Source: Metabacillus bambusae
GTDB taxonomy: Bacteria; Bacillota; Bacilli; Bacillales; Bacillaceae
Reading direction: 5' to 3'
NCBI RefSeq assembly: GCF_017497975.1
Contig: NZ_JAGDEL010000005.1
Coordinates: forward strand, 124,001 to 188,000
DNA length: 64,000 nucleotides
Part shown: positions 54,084 to 63,622 of the stretch, in pieces
How the letters are laid out: every line of letters starts with the position of its first letter
How positions within the stretch are numbered: position 1 is the stretch's first letter
Program-made: the position numbers and the translations under genes
Notes under the pieces: generated by a model
Told to the model about the DNA's origin: nothing
Databases searched by the model: none
What the model saw: only the letters and a program-made list of their open reading frames with translations

Positions 54084-54953
54084 TTACTCTTTAATCCCGC
54101 CAATCATCGTTCCTTTTACAAAATACTTTTGCAAATACGGATAGACCAATATGATCGGAATAATCGAAACAATAATTGTCGCATATATCACGGTCTCTGC
54201 AGAGTATTGAGAGGTTGTATCCAGTGAATTGGCCATTTGTTCCTTTACACTCATATCAACAACCAATTTTTTCAATAGCACCTGCAGGGGAATTTTACTT
54301 TCATCATTTAATACAATCATTGACCAGAAGTAGCCGTTCCACCTGCTAACCGCGTAAAAGAGTCCGACTGTTATGAGCGCTGGTTTTGATAAGGGCAAGA
54401 AGATTTTCCACAATATCTGCAGATCATTTGCTCCATCCACTTTTGCCGACTCCTCCAAGGAATCTGGTACTGATTGAAAAAAGCTTCTCATTATGAAGAC
54501 CAAAAACGTTGAAATAGCAAAGCCTACAATGATCGCTGTCCGAGTATCAAGTAATCCCAGATCTTTTAAATTCAAGTAGGTAGGGATAATTCCTGCATTG
54601 AACCACATCGTGAATGCGATGAAAAAAGCGAAAAAGCTGCGACCTTTTAGTCGTTTTTTAGAAAGCGGATAAGCCCCACAAATCGTAACAAACATGCTAA
54701 ACAGTGTTCCAACTACCGTGTAAAAGATTGTATTTCCGTATGCTACCCAAATTCCAGGCTCCTCAAGGACCAGTTTGTATGCTTCAATTGTTATATCTTT
54801 CGGAAATAAGAGCACATCTCCCTTAAGAACGGCATCAGATGAACTGATAGAAGCAGACAATACATAAATGAATGGGTAAATGCAGATAATGGCAATCAAT
54901 CCGACAACAGCATAAATAATGAAATCGGCTAGTTTACTTCCAGAACCCTTCAT
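54084..54953 (-). CDS. LplC/YtcP-type ABC permease
   Basis: 289 aa, six membrane segments, docking loop EESAKVDGANDLQILWKIFLPLSKP (~182-206). GGAGGG site; starts right at the stop of the partner permease. Confidence 0.88.
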   Translation of the reverse strand: MKGSGSKLADFIIYAVVGLIAIICIYPFIYVLSASISSSDAVLKGDVLLFPKDITIEAYKLVLEEPGIWVAYGNTIFYTVVGTLFSMFVTICGAYPLSKKRLKGRSFFAFFIAFTMWFNAGIIPTYLNLKDLGLLDTRTAIIVGFAISTFLVFIMRSFFQSVPDSLEESAKVDGANDLQILWKIFLPLSKPALITVGLFYAVSRWNGYFWSMIVLNDESKIPLQVLLKKLVVDMSVKEQMANSLDTTSQYSAETVIYATIIVSIIPIILVYPYLQKYFVKGTMIGGIKE

Positions 54954-55934
54954 TTACCATAACCCTCCGCTCTCACTGAATTTTTTCGTTATTTTGTTCG
55001 CTGTGACCACTAGCACTAAACCAACAACTGCATTGAACAAGCCAGCTGCTGCCCCGATCTCATAGTTTGCTCCTTGCAAGCCTGCCCGGTATACGTATGT
55101 GTTAATGACATCAGCTGTTTCATATGTTGCGGGTTGATAGAGAAGGATAATCGCTTCATACCCAACCTCCAGGAAGCTTCCGATATTCAAAATAAATAAG
55201 ATTAAGATCGTCGGGATTATCCCCGGCAAGGTGACATGCCACATTTGTTTCCATCGGTTCGCCCCATCCATTTTGGCTGCTTCATACAACTGTGGATTGA
55301 TCCCGCTGATTGCAGCAATATAGATAATCGCGTTGAACCCGACATCCTTCCAAATATTCATCCCGATAAAGATGGATCGGAAATATTCTGGATTGGTTAA
55401 AAAATAAATTTTTTCTCCTCCTAATTTTTCAATGATGATGTTGACCAGGCCGTTTGATGGGGAAAGAAAGTTAGTTACAATCCCTGCTACAACAACAATT
55501 GAAATGAAATAAGGAAGATATGTCGCCGTCTGAGTCAACTTTCTGTAGGTTACCGATTTAATTTCATTAAAAAGAAGAGCCAAAATAATCGGTGCCGGAA
55601 AGGCAAATACTAAGGTGTATAAACTAATAAGGATGGTGTTTTTTAACGTTCTAATAAAGTAATCGCTTTCAAAAAACTGTACGAAATGTTGAAATCCAAC
55701 CCAAGGACTAGCTTCAATCCCCTGAAAAATACTGTAATCTTTAAATGCAATCTGAAGTCCATACATTGGGCGGTATAAGAAGATAATGTACCACGCAATA
55801 AACGGGATCAACAATAAATACAAATATTTATCACGGATGATTGTTTTTTTGATTCTCTGAAGGCGCGAAAGATCTGCCTTATGAGTAATTGACGGCATAT
55901 GCTTTTTCTCTTCAGATTGAATTTGACCATTCAT
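54954..55934 (-). CDS. LplB/YteP-type ABC permease
   Basis: 326 aa, six membrane segments, RPMYGLQIAFKDYSIFQGI near the start and docking loop EAAKMDGANRWKQMWHVTLPG (~220-240). AAGGAGG site. First gene of the transporter; an MsmX-like ATPase elsewhere is presumed. Confidence 0.88.
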   Translation of the reverse strand: MNGQIQSEEKKHMPSITHKADLSRLQRIKKTIIRDKYLYLLLIPFIAWYIIFLYRPMYGLQIAFKDYSIFQGIEASPWVGFQHFVQFFESDYFIRTLKNTILISLYTLVFAFPAPIILALLFNEIKSVTYRKLTQTATYLPYFISIVVVAGIVTNFLSPSNGLVNIIIEKLGGEKIYFLTNPEYFRSIFIGMNIWKDVGFNAIIYIAAISGINPQLYEAAKMDGANRWKQMWHVTLPGIIPTILILFILNIGSFLEVGYEAIILLYQPATYETADVINTYVYRAGLQGANYEIGAAAGLFNAVVGLVLVVTANKITKKFSESGGLW

Positions 55935-56307
55935 ACCTTTCCTCCTTTCCTTTTTTTAATCTGGTTGACTGATTTCATTGATTATCCTAACTTTAAATCG
56001 ATCATACCCCTGATTACTATCACCAGTTCTTTGTTTTCATCACCGTTTTTTGCAAAATCATAAGAAATGTAGATGGATCACAAATAGTATCGATAAAGTG
56101 AGATTTCTTTTTGGGGTACTAACCCCACTGAATAGCAGCGAAACTTATCACGCATAAAACGCCAAGGCCTAATGTCTTCGCCTTACTTGGACATCCTGTC
56201 CTACTTCGGATCTTTACGGGCAGTTATCTCTTTCTTATCTTCTTTGCTTCTCATAATCTTGTGCCATGAGGTTTTACTGCCCGTTAAGACTAGAATAAAT
56301 TAATCAC
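55935..56307. promoter_or_regulatory. Promoter region of the transporter with distant 9-bp inverted repeat
   Basis: Upstream of the permease gene and downstream of the regulator. ACGGGCAGT (56216-56224) and ACTGCCCGT (56276-56284) form perfect arms 51 bp apart. No T tract, so not a standard terminator. No gene seen. Confidence 0.35.
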
Positions 56308-58578
56308 TTAAGATCCTTTTTCATATTGACCAGGGGAAAGTCCAACATATTTTTTAAAGGTTCTGATAAACGTATTGACGTTGTTAAAGCCGACCATGCT
56401 TGCTACTTGACTGATTTTCACCTCTTGTGCCGACAAAATCTCCTTTGCTTTCTTTACTCGGTACATATTTAAATATTCTTTAAAGTTTTCTCCTGTTTGT
56501 TCTTTAAAGACTTTACTCACGTAACTTGGGGTTAAATTAAAATGTTCCGCTAGATCTGAAAGAGAAAGATCCCTGTGAAAATGATCATGAATAAAGTTCA
56601 TCAGTTGATCAGCCACTGTCAAGTCTGCTTTTTTTGTTTGTTCTTGAATGTTTTCTAAAAGCTCCTCGAAAAGACTAGTAATTGTCTGTTCAAGCTTTTC
56701 TTTTCCGCGAATCACTTGAAGTCTTCGATAGACGGTTTCATCTTCACCAAAGATTGTCCTTTCTGCTTGATTAGTCTGTGATAAAATTCGATGAATGGTA
56801 GCAAGTATTTCAAATACCAAGCTTCGGAGTGTAGATTCATCAAGCTGTCTAACATGAAGATTATCATTTAAGACGTTTTTCAAAATGGCCATGGCCTTCT
56901 CCTTCTGACCTCTACAACTAAAATTAATCAAATCTTTCTCCATTTCGAGTGGGTAATAGTAGCTCTTTTGCTCAAAAGTATCAATATCTTCTGTTGACAC
57001 AATGTTTTTTCGATCAATCGCATATCTGTATTCAAGCAAATTTCTTGCCTGTTTATATCCTTTTTCAAATTCAGAAAGTTCTGCAACCGGATCACTGATC
57101 GCAATAAACATTGTTGCATGAAGGCGTTCATCCAACCCTGATTTAAACGAATTCAACCAATCGCGAATTCTCTGCAAATTGGTTTCACTTGTCAGGATTG
57201 CGAGTTTCTCTACTTCCATTTCAATCATTTCGTAAGAGATTTCCTTTTCTATATGTTCTTTTAAATAGGTTAGCAGCTGTAGCTTGATCGTCAGAATCTC
57301 TTCAGGTGTGACCGATTCTCCCCACTCCTTATAGTTAGTGAATTCAAAGAGGATGACCCTTCCTTGTTTCAACTCGGCAAGACCGTATTGCCCCGATTTC
57401 TCCTTCACTTCCTCTTTCTCAACTAACCCAAGAAGTAAATCTTTCATAAATTTTTTTTTCAACGACAGCTGGTGATGATCGATGGTAGAAAGCAGTTTTT
57501 CGTTCATTTTTTTCATATTGATTGTTATTTGCTGGATAATGGCAAACTCATCTCCATCAATACTCTCTTGTCCATCTTTCAATACATGAAGAACTTTTTT
57601 TACAGGCTGATACGTATAATTGACAAACAAAATTTGAACCACAAGACCAGCTAATATAAATAGTACATAAACAGGCAGCGAATCCATTAGAAGCCCGGTA
57701 AACGATGTTTCGGTTATTTGTTTCGGCGTAATATAAAGATACTTCCAATCTTTTAACACTTCTGAGGATAAGGATTTAATCTGAAAGTCTGCAGCCGTTA
57801 TTTTTTGATATGGAACAGGCTCTTCTTTAGAAGGTTCAAGTTGTTTTAATCGATCCTTAGTCAAGATGTCGGTAATCGAAAGATCATGAAAAGTTGTTCG
57901 ATGACTTGAAATCCGGTTACCTTCTACAATGGCAAACCCTCCCTGATCAATAGGATTTAGAGCAGGGTACAGGTTTTTAGTATAGAAGGAAAGAAAAAAG
58001 ACAACGTTATTGCCTTCAGCTATCCTCTCTTTTTTCAACAGGGTAATATACACGTTATCTTTCTTTTGATTCATGAGGGTAAATAATTTATACTGCTCGA
58101 AGCTATTGTTTTTTTCCTCTAAATAGTCAGCCACCTGTTGATTCTCTTCCTTATTCAGACCAAGCTGCTGAAAATACTGTTCTTGATTAATCGTCATATC
58201 AGGTGTCACAATCAAATCTTCATCTGCATTCATCACACCTAGCTTATACTCAAACTGGCTAAAAGCATTCGAATTTTTCTGCAGTTCCTTATACAACTCA
58301 TTAACATAGTAATATTTCAACTTTTCATTCCTATTTTGACTAAAATTCACAAACGCCTCCGTTGACTTGAGTTGGTTAATCCCGCTCAACGCCACCTGCA
58401 AACGATGATCCACTTTTTCCTTCGTCTGTTTTAAAAGCTCCTTCTGACTCTGTTCCAGCTCGAAATTCGTAAACTCCCGATTCTTTAAATAATAAACAAA
58501 CGACAATGCGGCCGTATAAACAAAAATAACCGCCATCATACATACAAACAACTTCCAATAAAATTTCCTCTTTCTCAC
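56308..58578 (-). CDS. Membrane-bound AraC-type regulator (YesS/YtdP-like)
   Basis: 756 aa. Membrane helices near 10-30 and 295-315 enclose an extracellular sensor domain; no receiver or kinase domain; cytoplasmic linker; C-terminal AraC HTH pair (SLSDLAEHFNLTPSYVSKVF, KISQVASMVGFNNVNTFIRT). One-component sensors of this kind control Lpl-type oligosaccharide loci in Bacillus. Start is GTG with GGGGGGAG. Most likely activates the polyuronate operon that follows. Confidence 0.86.
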   Translation of the reverse strand: MRKRKFYWKLFVCMMAVIFVYTAALSFVYYLKNREFTNFELEQSQKELLKQTKEKVDHRLQVALSGINQLKSTEAFVNFSQNRNEKLKYYYVNELYKELQKNSNAFSQFEYKLGVMNADEDLIVTPDMTINQEQYFQQLGLNKEENQQVADYLEEKNNSFEQYKLFTLMNQKKDNVYITLLKKERIAEGNNVVFFLSFYTKNLYPALNPIDQGGFAIVEGNRISSHRTTFHDLSITDILTKDRLKQLEPSKEEPVPYQKITAADFQIKSLSSEVLKDWKYLYITPKQITETSFTGLLMDSLPVYVLFILAGLVVQILFVNYTYQPVKKVLHVLKDGQESIDGDEFAIIQQITINMKKMNEKLLSTIDHHQLSLKKKFMKDLLLGLVEKEEVKEKSGQYGLAELKQGRVILFEFTNYKEWGESVTPEEILTIKLQLLTYLKEHIEKEISYEMIEMEVEKLAILTSETNLQRIRDWLNSFKSGLDERLHATMFIAISDPVAELSEFEKGYKQARNLLEYRYAIDRKNIVSTEDIDTFEQKSYYYPLEMEKDLINFSCRGQKEKAMAILKNVLNDNLHVRQLDESTLRSLVFEILATIHRILSQTNQAERTIFGEDETVYRRLQVIRGKEKLEQTITSLFEELLENIQEQTKKADLTVADQLMNFIHDHFHRDLSLSDLAEHFNLTPSYVSKVFKEQTGENFKEYLNMYRVKKAKEILSAQEVKISQVASMVGFNNVNTFIRTFKKYVGLSPGQYEKGS

Positions 58579-59062
58579 CGCTTCTCCCCCCGATCAGTAT
58601 TTACGTCTTCTTTTAAATTTCCAATTAGTCCAAACCTAATCCTCTAAAATTCACTCTAGATTCCTATTAGAGTGTTTTTGCTCATCACCTAAAACGGTTT
58701 ATTAAAACATTATGACATGTGCAATCAACGTTAAGCGATGGTAGCCGTCAAAGGAGTGGCTGAACCTACTCCGATTTTGAACTCAGGCACCATTAAATGG
58801 TTTTAAGCTTAGTATAATGTTGCGGTCTATACGTGTATTTTTGTAAAACATCATCTACACAAAGTATAATCCCTCCCACAACTTCGATTTGCCTCATTAT
58901 AATTCCTTCTTTTATTCATACGAATAGGGAAAGGTTTGACGTTATAAGTCAATTTACCTCTCCTTTAAGCTCCATAAGGTATCTTTCTCATAGAAACAGA
59001 GATTGATATTCTCAAATTGCCGTGGAATAAAGTAAGAATGCATTCTTAAATAGGATTCTTAC
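58579..59062. other. Non-coding stretch
   Basis: AT-rich, no reading frame with ribosome site; nothing recognised apart from the probable promoter of the regulator at its left end. Confidence 0.4.
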
Positions 59063-59396
59063 ATGGTTGAAGATGCGAAATTTGAGGAACTACATAATCA
59101 ATTTAAATGAGAAAACTGCGATTTATAAAAATGAACAGGAGTTTGATCAAATAGGGTGTATTGCCTTATAGGAGGCTTCGCAACGGTTTAATGAAGATAA
59201 GGGAAATTTTCAGTCATATGTCTATTCCTATATCAGCTGCCGGATGAAAACAGCCCGTACGAGTGAAAGGAGAAAAGTGAATAGGGAATGCCAGCTGACA
59301 TTGCAGAGGAGGCAGGCGTATCTGTTTATGCCGTGAAAGCTTGGCGGAGGGATACGATTGCTAAGTGAAAGAAGCATTTTAGTGAGGCGTTTTGAG
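59063..59396 (+). pseudogene. Decayed sigma-70-family gene
   Basis: Pieces in different frames resemble a small sigma factor. MVEDAKFEELHNQF, then after a frameshift IYKNEQEFDQIGCIAL, a TAG where Trp is expected, then EASQRFNEDKGNFQSYVYSYISC (region 2 pattern, RFdxxKGNFxSYaYSYIrg), then in another frame PADIAEEAGVSVYAVKAWRR (HTH, region 4-like). At least two frameshifts and one nonsense codon, so not functional. Confidence 0.7.
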
Positions 59397-59603
59397 AAAT
59401 AAGAAGCATTCATACAAAGGCGAGATTTTGTTAAATAAAGCTGACTTTCGTCTGCATTTGCTAATACAGGAAATGAACTTGATTAACTGTCTGATTGGCT
59501 CATGTTTGACACAGAGCACTACGATAAACCATGAAAATGTGCTGCTTTCATGGTTTATCCACCTGTAGTGAAGTGATGAAACCGCAAATAAAGTTAACGA
59601 ACG

Positions 59604-60161
59604 TTAATCAATTTTCTGCTCCTGCCTATGGTATTTAGCTACTTTTTGTAATTTATCCAAATTCACCTTACGATCCCACACTTTTCTTGCATTTTCTGTC
59701 ATATAAGGGTAAATATACTGATCGACCATCACTTGGTAATCTAGGTCGTCAATTAGATTATAAGTACGAATTTTTATTGTTTTGTTATCGAAGGTTTCAA
59801 TGACAATATCATTGATCAAATTCAGTGAATTTCTTACTAAATCGATATTACGGATATTCTTAATATAAACTGTACCTTTCTTCGCTTTAACCGTACCATT
59901 CACACCTTGAACAATCGTTAACAGGATCTTTCCTGGAATAAAACCTGGAAGTGCCCAGAGAGTTAAATATAGAAAAATAGGAAAAAAAATGATACCTCCA
60001 AAGATATAAAACAACGAATATTTCGATTCAAATGAAAAGCCTTCAAAAATTAAGAATGAACAACCTACTAAACCACCTAAAACAAATAAAGCCATCCACC
60101 CGTACATGAACTTTGAACCTTTGATTTTGATAGAATTTTCTTCTGTCTTTATATTAATCAA
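59604..60161 (-). CDS. yfjD: DUF5381 membrane protein (YfjD-like), copy 2
   Basis: 185 aa with two or three membrane segments (~20-40, ~50-72 and the ALPGFIPGKILL region) and a conserved soluble tail (KNIRNIDLVRNSLNLINDIV, YIYPYMTENARKVWDRKV). Highly similar to the copy at 60414; tandem duplicates. Partner of the YfjABC-like genes upstream; role unknown, possibly immunity for a secreted toxin. Confidence 0.72.
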   Translation of the reverse strand: MINIKTEENSIKIKGSKFMYGWMALFVLGGLVGCSFLIFEGFSFESKYSLFYIFGGIIFFPIFLYLTLWALPGFIPGKILLTIVQGVNGTVKAKKGTVYIKNIRNIDLVRNSLNLINDIVIETFDNKTIKIRTYNLIDDLDYQVMVDQYIYPYMTENARKVWDRKVNLDKLQKVAKYHRQEQKID

Positions 60162-60413
60162 ACTTTTTCCTCCTACGAAGGTAACTGTACCGCCAGAAAT
60201 ATAGAGGTATCTGTATCTGAAGGCTTTGCTGTGAGGTGCATTGTTAGGCTGATGAATCTTTTATTGAGGATAAAGCTGAATTTCTTCAGTATTTGTTAAC
60301 AGATTAACTGTTTAATTGACTCAAGGTTGGCACAGGTATAAACCATGAAAAGATATTATTTTCACAGTTTATTACCTGTATTTATATGGTGTCACACCTT
60401 GAGGAAATGAAGG

Positions 60414-60980
60414 TTAATCAATTTTTTGCTCCTGCCGCTCGTATTTGGCTATCTTTAGCAATTTATCTAAATCCACCTTACGATCCCATACTTTTCTGGC
60501 GTTTTCTGTCATATAAGGATAAATATATTGATCGACCATCATTTGATATCCAAGATCATCAAGAATATTGTAAGTACGAATTTTGATTTTCTTGTCATCA
60601 AAGGTTTCAACGACAACATCATTGATCAAATTCAATGGATTTCTGACTAAATCAATATTACGAATATTTTTAATAAAAACTGTACCTTTTTTCGATTTTA
60701 TCTTGCCGTTTCCGCCTTGGACAATCGTTAACAGAACCTTCCCTGGAATAAAACCTGGAAGTGACCAAAGAGTTAGATAAAGGTAAAAAGGAGTGAGGAT
60801 AATACCGCCACCAAGGTAAAATAATGAATATTTGGAATTAAATTTCAACCCGTGTATGATTAAGAAAATACATGCAATTAAAAAACCTACAGTCGCAAGA
60901 AACATCCACCCGTACATGAACTTTGAGCCTTTTATGTGGACGACTTCATTTTCTTTCTTAACGTTTACCAAACGATGCAC
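60414..60980 (-). CDS. yfjD: DUF5381 membrane protein (YfjD-like), copy 1
   Basis: 188 aa, same architecture as the copy at 59604. It starts 3 bp after the yfjC-like stop, so it is the native operon member; the second copy lies 250 bp further on. Confidence 0.74.
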   Translation of the reverse strand: MHRLVNVKKENEVVHIKGSKFMYGWMFLATVGFLIACIFLIIHGLKFNSKYSLFYLGGGIILTPFYLYLTLWSLPGFIPGKVLLTIVQGGNGKIKSKKGTVFIKNIRNIDLVRNPLNLINDVVVETFDDKKIKIRTYNILDDLGYQMMVDQYIYPYMTENARKVWDRKVDLDKLLKIAKYERQEQKID

Positions 60981-60983
60981 CTC

Positions 60984-61781
60984 CTAAGCTGAAAGAATCT
61001 TTTTCGTTACGAATAGTTGTTTAATAGATGCCTCATTTGCTCTTTGAATATTCAGGTCAAGGCTGTTGTCCCTTGTCGCTAGCCAACATTCATTCTTTCC
61101 TGGAATAAGAAAATAAAGATCCATTAGGTCAGGGGTATTTTCTGAGTCATAGGCTAAGCTTACTAAACTATCCATTGTACCGTTTCTATTCGAAAGATCA
61201 TTTAAAAACGCTAGGATACTAGTAGACTCTCCCTTTTTGCTTATCCATTTCTGAACAATTGATTCTGGTAAAGAATGAGATTGACTTACATCTTCTAATA
61301 GTTCTTCAAATTCTTCACTTTTTAACCGAAGGATGACTTCACCTTGCTTTTCTAAGGTATGGAAGTTGAAAAACCTGCTTACCTCTGAAAGGATTTCTTC
61401 TTCCGGCAGCTTTGAAATAGAATGAACTTGATTGTCGTACAGTAATTTATGTAAATAAACCTCTCCATTTTTATAATGAAAGGAGATACTTTCTTCTCCA
61501 TTGAAGTCTGACTGATGTTTAGAAGCCTTAATGGTACCTTCCGCATAATTCAATGTATGGATATAGGCAGCAAATTCATCCTTTAACTTATATTGATGAT
61601 CGACTTCCTTAATCATATCTTTTGCTAACAAGGAGCGAGAGGCAATTTCGAGCATTAATTTTAACTCCGCATCCTGAAGCGTTGGAAAATAGGCTTCTTT
61701 AATGGATATTCCTTGTTCAAATAAACCTTCACTATAAAATGAAAAAAGTAATTCCTCAATACTTAATTGAATCGTATTCAT
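60984..61781 (-). CDS. yfjC: YfjC-like protein of the type VII cluster
   Basis: 265 aa, no membrane segment. Mixed alpha/beta; the shape recalls EspG-like chaperones of ESX secretion, but this is a weak inference. 9 bp from the yfjB-like stop and 3 bp before the yfjD-like start, so in one operon. Confidence 0.65.
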   Translation of the reverse strand: MNTIQLSIEELLFSFYSEGLFEQGISIKEAYFPTLQDAELKLMLEIASRSLLAKDMIKEVDHQYKLKDEFAAYIHTLNYAEGTIKASKHQSDFNGEESISFHYKNGEVYLHKLLYDNQVHSISKLPEEEILSEVSRFFNFHTLEKQGEVILRLKSEEFEELLEDVSQSHSLPESIVQKWISKKGESTSILAFLNDLSNRNGTMDSLVSLAYDSENTPDLMDLYFLIPGKNECWLATRDNSLDLNIQRANEASIKQLFVTKKILSA

Positions 61782-61790
61782 ATATCCTCC

Positions 61791-63038
61791 TTAAAAAAAT
61801 GACAATTTATCCTCAAGAAAAACTTTCGCTCCATCGACTAGAGAGCTCGCTGTTTCTTTTGCCTTCGATAATCCTTTACCAATTTCTTTCACCTTCCCTA
61901 CTGGGTCAGCAATTGTCTCCTTAATTTGATCATTTACAAAATCTACACCTTTATTAACACCTTCAACCACTTTCCCTGCTTTTTCGAATCCACCTTTAAA
62001 AAACTCAACCCCAGCATGTATAGGTTCTTTTAAAGCTATAGCCGCTTTTTCTGCTATTCCTGCAGTAAGTTTGGCAGCTTGCTCTCCAACAATACCACCT
62101 ACAAAAGAGCCTGCAGTAGCACCTAAAACAGTACCTACTGGACCGACTAAACTTCCTAGAGCCCCACCTACTACTGCCCCTGCAATGGAACCTCCAGAAA
62201 TGGCTACTGTATTATTCACTGCATTTCCCACCGCTTTTGCATTTTCTCGCTTTAGGACCTCAGAATTATTTCCATACTTCGCATAGTTTTCAGAAATTTT
62301 CAGGCCCATTCCGCCTACTTCCACTGCTCCTGTTACTAATAGAGTACTAACAGCATTTGTTCTTGCGAATTTTGCTCCAGTTTGAAGAAATGATTTTAAT
62401 TTAGTTGAATCCACTGCTCTATACTGAATTCCTTCAAGCAAAGCCTTTGAACTATCTGTATACTTAATAACATCACTAGGAAGATATTTTGCAACTTTTT
62501 TGTGAACTAAATCAGCAAGTGGGACATCTCGGTATTTTTTCAATAAAAAGCTTGGACTTAATAATCCTCTGGCCACAGTTTGAAACTTGGAATTGTCAAT
62601 CGCATCCGATAATTGATGAAGTGCCCCCATATGTTTATATGTAAATAACCCATTAGCATTCTTTGGAAATTGTGTAAAACCAAGTCCATAAAATGCTAGT
62701 TGTTTTGTTGCTAAAGCCCCCATCGCAGTTAGTGCTCCATACTGATCATACAGTTTATAAAGTTTCCCAACTAAGTTATCAGCGTCTGAGAATTTATTAG
62801 CGGTCATTCGCAGGTCAATCTCCATTTCACTCAGAAGATCAACTAATTGATTTCCCGTTCCCCACGGATCCCCTACTTGATAAAAACAATGACTATACTC
62901 TGCTGGAGCACTGCTAATTAGGTTGTAAAGCTCCAAATGAAGATCCTTGTATTCCTCTTCAATTTTCGACAATTTCGAGACAAGCTCATTTGCTAAATCT
63001 TCTAAACGATCTGGATCTACTGATATTTTATTTCCCAT
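61791..63038 (-). CDS. yfjB: YfjB-like predicted type VII effector with glycine-zipper domain
   Basis: 415 aa. N-terminal ~100 residues are helical with DPDRLEDLANELVSKLSKIE and a DPWGTGNQLVDLL turn, as in WXG/LXG-like secretion domains. About 275-340 is a glycine/alanine-rich membrane-inserting stretch (AGAVVGGALGSLVGPVGTVL, GSFVGGIVGEQAA). Amphipathic helices follow. No signal peptide. Suggests a pore-forming or membrane-active protein exported with the WXG100 partner at 63623. Confidence 0.68.
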   Translation of the reverse strand: MGNKISVDPDRLEDLANELVSKLSKIEEEYKDLHLELYNLISSAPAEYSHCFYQVGDPWGTGNQLVDLLSEMEIDLRMTANKFSDADNLVGKLYKLYDQYGALTAMGALATKQLAFYGLGFTQFPKNANGLFTYKHMGALHQLSDAIDNSKFQTVARGLLSPSFLLKKYRDVPLADLVHKKVAKYLPSDVIKYTDSSKALLEGIQYRAVDSTKLKSFLQTGAKFARTNAVSTLLVTGAVEVGGMGLKISENYAKYGNNSEVLKRENAKAVGNAVNNTVAISGGSIAGAVVGGALGSLVGPVGTVLGATAGSFVGGIVGEQAAKLTAGIAEKAAIALKEPIHAGVEFFKGGFEKAGKVVEGVNKGVDFVNDQIKETIADPVGKVKEIGKGLSKAKETASSLVDGAKVFLEDKLSFF

Positions 63039-63094
63039 TCTATCACTCTCTTTTTGGTTTACTTTAGCCTTTATAATATTTTCTACTATTCCAT

Positions 63095-63238
63095 CTAAAT
63101 ACTATTAAAAAAATGATGTCCTAATATAATTATCTGTAAAGGTAGTAGAAAAAAATCTACACATCCAGGTAAGACACAACCATCATTTACTGGCTTTTTT
63201 TCGTTTTTATTCTCATTTTTAGGCTTATCATTACCCAT
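63095..63238 (-). CDS. Tiny LPGC/DFF membrane protein 2
   Basis: 47 aa: charged Asn/Lys-rich start, then DGCVLPGCVDFFLLPLQIII and a short tail. Near-perfect ACAGGAGG ribosome site. Shares DG-x-x-LPGC-x-DFF and a following hydrophobic helix with the protein at 63420. Lies between the WXG100-like and YfjB-like genes. No family recognised. Confidence 0.65.
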   Translation of the reverse strand: MGNDKPKNENKNEKKPVNDGCVLPGCVDFFLLPLQIIILGHHFFNSI

Positions 63239-63419
63239 TTATTTCCTCCTGTAATTTTAACTAAATTAAAGCTGCTATAACTTCAATTTGTAGTAGAAAT
63301 AGCAAAAGTAGATACAACCTAGTATCCATTTATCAGCTATTTCTTTCCTTATCTTCATCTTCTTTTTTATCCTCTTTTATATATAGTAGGTACCAATTTC
63401 TCGCTAATGAGAAAAATTC

Positions 63420-63587
63420 TTATATTGGTCTAATTACTTGATGTGCCAAAACACCAAATTGAATGATCAAAATAAAAAAATCACTGCAGCCGGGGAGTAA
63501 ACTACCATCTTTATTGTTCTTATTCTTATCGGGGAAGATCCAGCCTTCCTCTTCTAAACTTTTGCGATCCCTATTCTTCGGTTTCAT
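63420..63587 (-). CDS. Tiny LPGC/DFF membrane protein 1
   Basis: 55 aa from ATG 63587 (AAAGAGGTG). Charged start, then DGSLLPGCSDFFILIIQFGV and a short tail. Paralogue of the protein at 63095. Probably co-transcribed with the WXG100-like gene 35 bp upstream. Confidence 0.6.
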   Translation of the reverse strand: MKPKNRDRKSLEEEGWIFPDKNKNNKDGSLLPGCSDFFILIIQFGVLAHQVIRPI

Positions 63588-63622
63588 ATGACACCTCTTT
63601 ATATCCTTCATTCATTTAATTT

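Noticed and set aside
56216-56284. Terminator between regulator and permease genes
   Set aside because: Arms are 51 bp apart and no T tract follows on either strand; kept only as an unexplained inverted repeat.
63300-63395. Possible third tiny LPGC-like protein (MKIRKEIADKWILGCIYFCY...)
   Set aside because: Only vague resemblance to the two neighbours and a poorly spaced ribosome site; could be a relic, not supported as a gene.
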